A DNA stretch of 40,852 nt. Origin: UBA1081 sp045535305 (lineage in GTDB: Bacteria > Bacillota > Clostridia > Oscillospirales > Acutalibacteraceae). Of the stretch, positions 40,678 through 40,852 are shown piece by piece. Positions within the stretch are counted from its first letter, which is position 1; every line of letters starts with the position of its first letter. The notes beneath the pieces were generated by a model. It was not told the origin of the DNA. It did not search any database and saw only the letters and a program-made list of their open reading frames with translations. The position numbers and the translations under genes were made by a program. The stretch is taken from NCBI GenBank assembly GCA_045535305.1, contig JAZSLJ010000051.1:1-40852 (forward strand). Reading direction: 5' to 3'.

Positions 40678-40852
40678 GGTTTTAAATTTTCATTATATAG
40701 TTGACGGTGATGATTTTAAATCGGCAGGTCATGCGTCTTTTATGATGAAGAAGAACTTACGGCAGTTAGGTCTTCCCCCCGAGCTTATTCGTCGCGTTTC
40801 TATTGCGATGTATGAAGGCGAAATCAATATGGTAATCCACGCTCGCGGAGGT
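40670..40852 (+). CDS. HATPase anti-sigma-type protein (partial, runs off the window)
   Basis: The first 61 codons of an ATP-binding protein of the GHKL/RsbW class: MSEVLNFHYIVDGDDFKSAGHASFMMKKNLRQLGLPPELIRRVSIAMYEGEINMVIHARGG. EGEINMVIHA is the N-box of the fold (ExxxNxxxHA). It overlaps the DRTGG gene by eight bases (ATG inside its 3' end), suggesting translational coupling. Such genes sit in hydrogenase operons in Clostridia. The end is outside the window. Confidence 0.88.
   Translation, partial: MSEVLNFHYIVDGDDFKSAGHASFMMKKNLRQLGLPPELIRRVSIAMYEGEINMVIHARGG

Overview
The window reads as a low-GC Firmicutes chromosome, most likely a gut-type Clostridia (Oscillospirales/Ruminococcaceae-like). 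The reasons are the dnaA-dnaN-yaaA-recF-remB-gyrB-gyrA order, exact parS sites, sporulation-linked families (SleB, SpoVG), an anaerobic pyruvate:ferredoxin oxidoreductase, a dockerin-type secreted hydrolase, and the start of a NuoE/DRTGG operon of the kind that accompanies [FeFe]-hydrogenase genes. The taxonomic label is inferred; the first 379 bases of 16S are present and could settle it.

Layout. 1-850: 5' end of a leftward 16S rRNA gene with two tandem near-consensus promoters. 0.9-4.6 kb: sleB-like cortex hydrolase, a P-loop ATPase gene bracketed by two perfect parS sites, then parB and rsmG on the minus strand. 4.6-13.9 kb: the origin block, with dnaA, an oriC-like spacer, dnaN, the S4 gene, recF, remB, gyrB and gyrA. 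13.9-17 kb: LCP protein, an SDR oxidoreductase bracketed by short repeats, and an esterase-like alpha/beta hydrolase. 17.3-25.8 kb: mostly leftward accessory genes: three bitopic membrane proteins (two distant paralogues), a GltD-like flavoprotein, a MITE with 23-bp inverted ends, an ECF sigma factor operon of four genes, and a DUF3592-like protein. 26-29.6 kb: a large, highly expressed-looking PFOR gene. 29.8-36 kb: membrane proteins, a small conserved protein, a VWA protein, a histidine phosphatase, an APC permease, a DUF1292 protein and SpoVG. 36-39.4 kb: a leftward pair of secreted modular wall-type enzymes, one with a C-terminal dockerin. 39.8 kb to the end: a NuoE-like [2Fe-2S] protein, a DRTGG-domain protein and a truncated HATPase protein.

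The most interesting signal is at the origin. The dnaA-dnaN spacer has no canonical DnaA box (TTATCCACA). It has two exact copies of the tandem TTTTGAACA+GTTTGAACA, and the second copy lies four bases from a run of CTA/TTA trinucleotides that matches a DnaA-trio. The DnaA protein carries Lys in place of the highly conserved Asp of the GGRDHTTV signature, a base-contacting residue. I infer co-evolved DnaA and DnaA boxes in this lineage. Other points of interest are the parS-bracketed ATPase with a decayed second P-loop half, mutually exclusive hairpins in front of dnaN, and several families of small inverted-repeat elements.

Translation starts were chosen from Shine-Dalgarno spacing, so several genes start inside the longest open frame; each case is noted.
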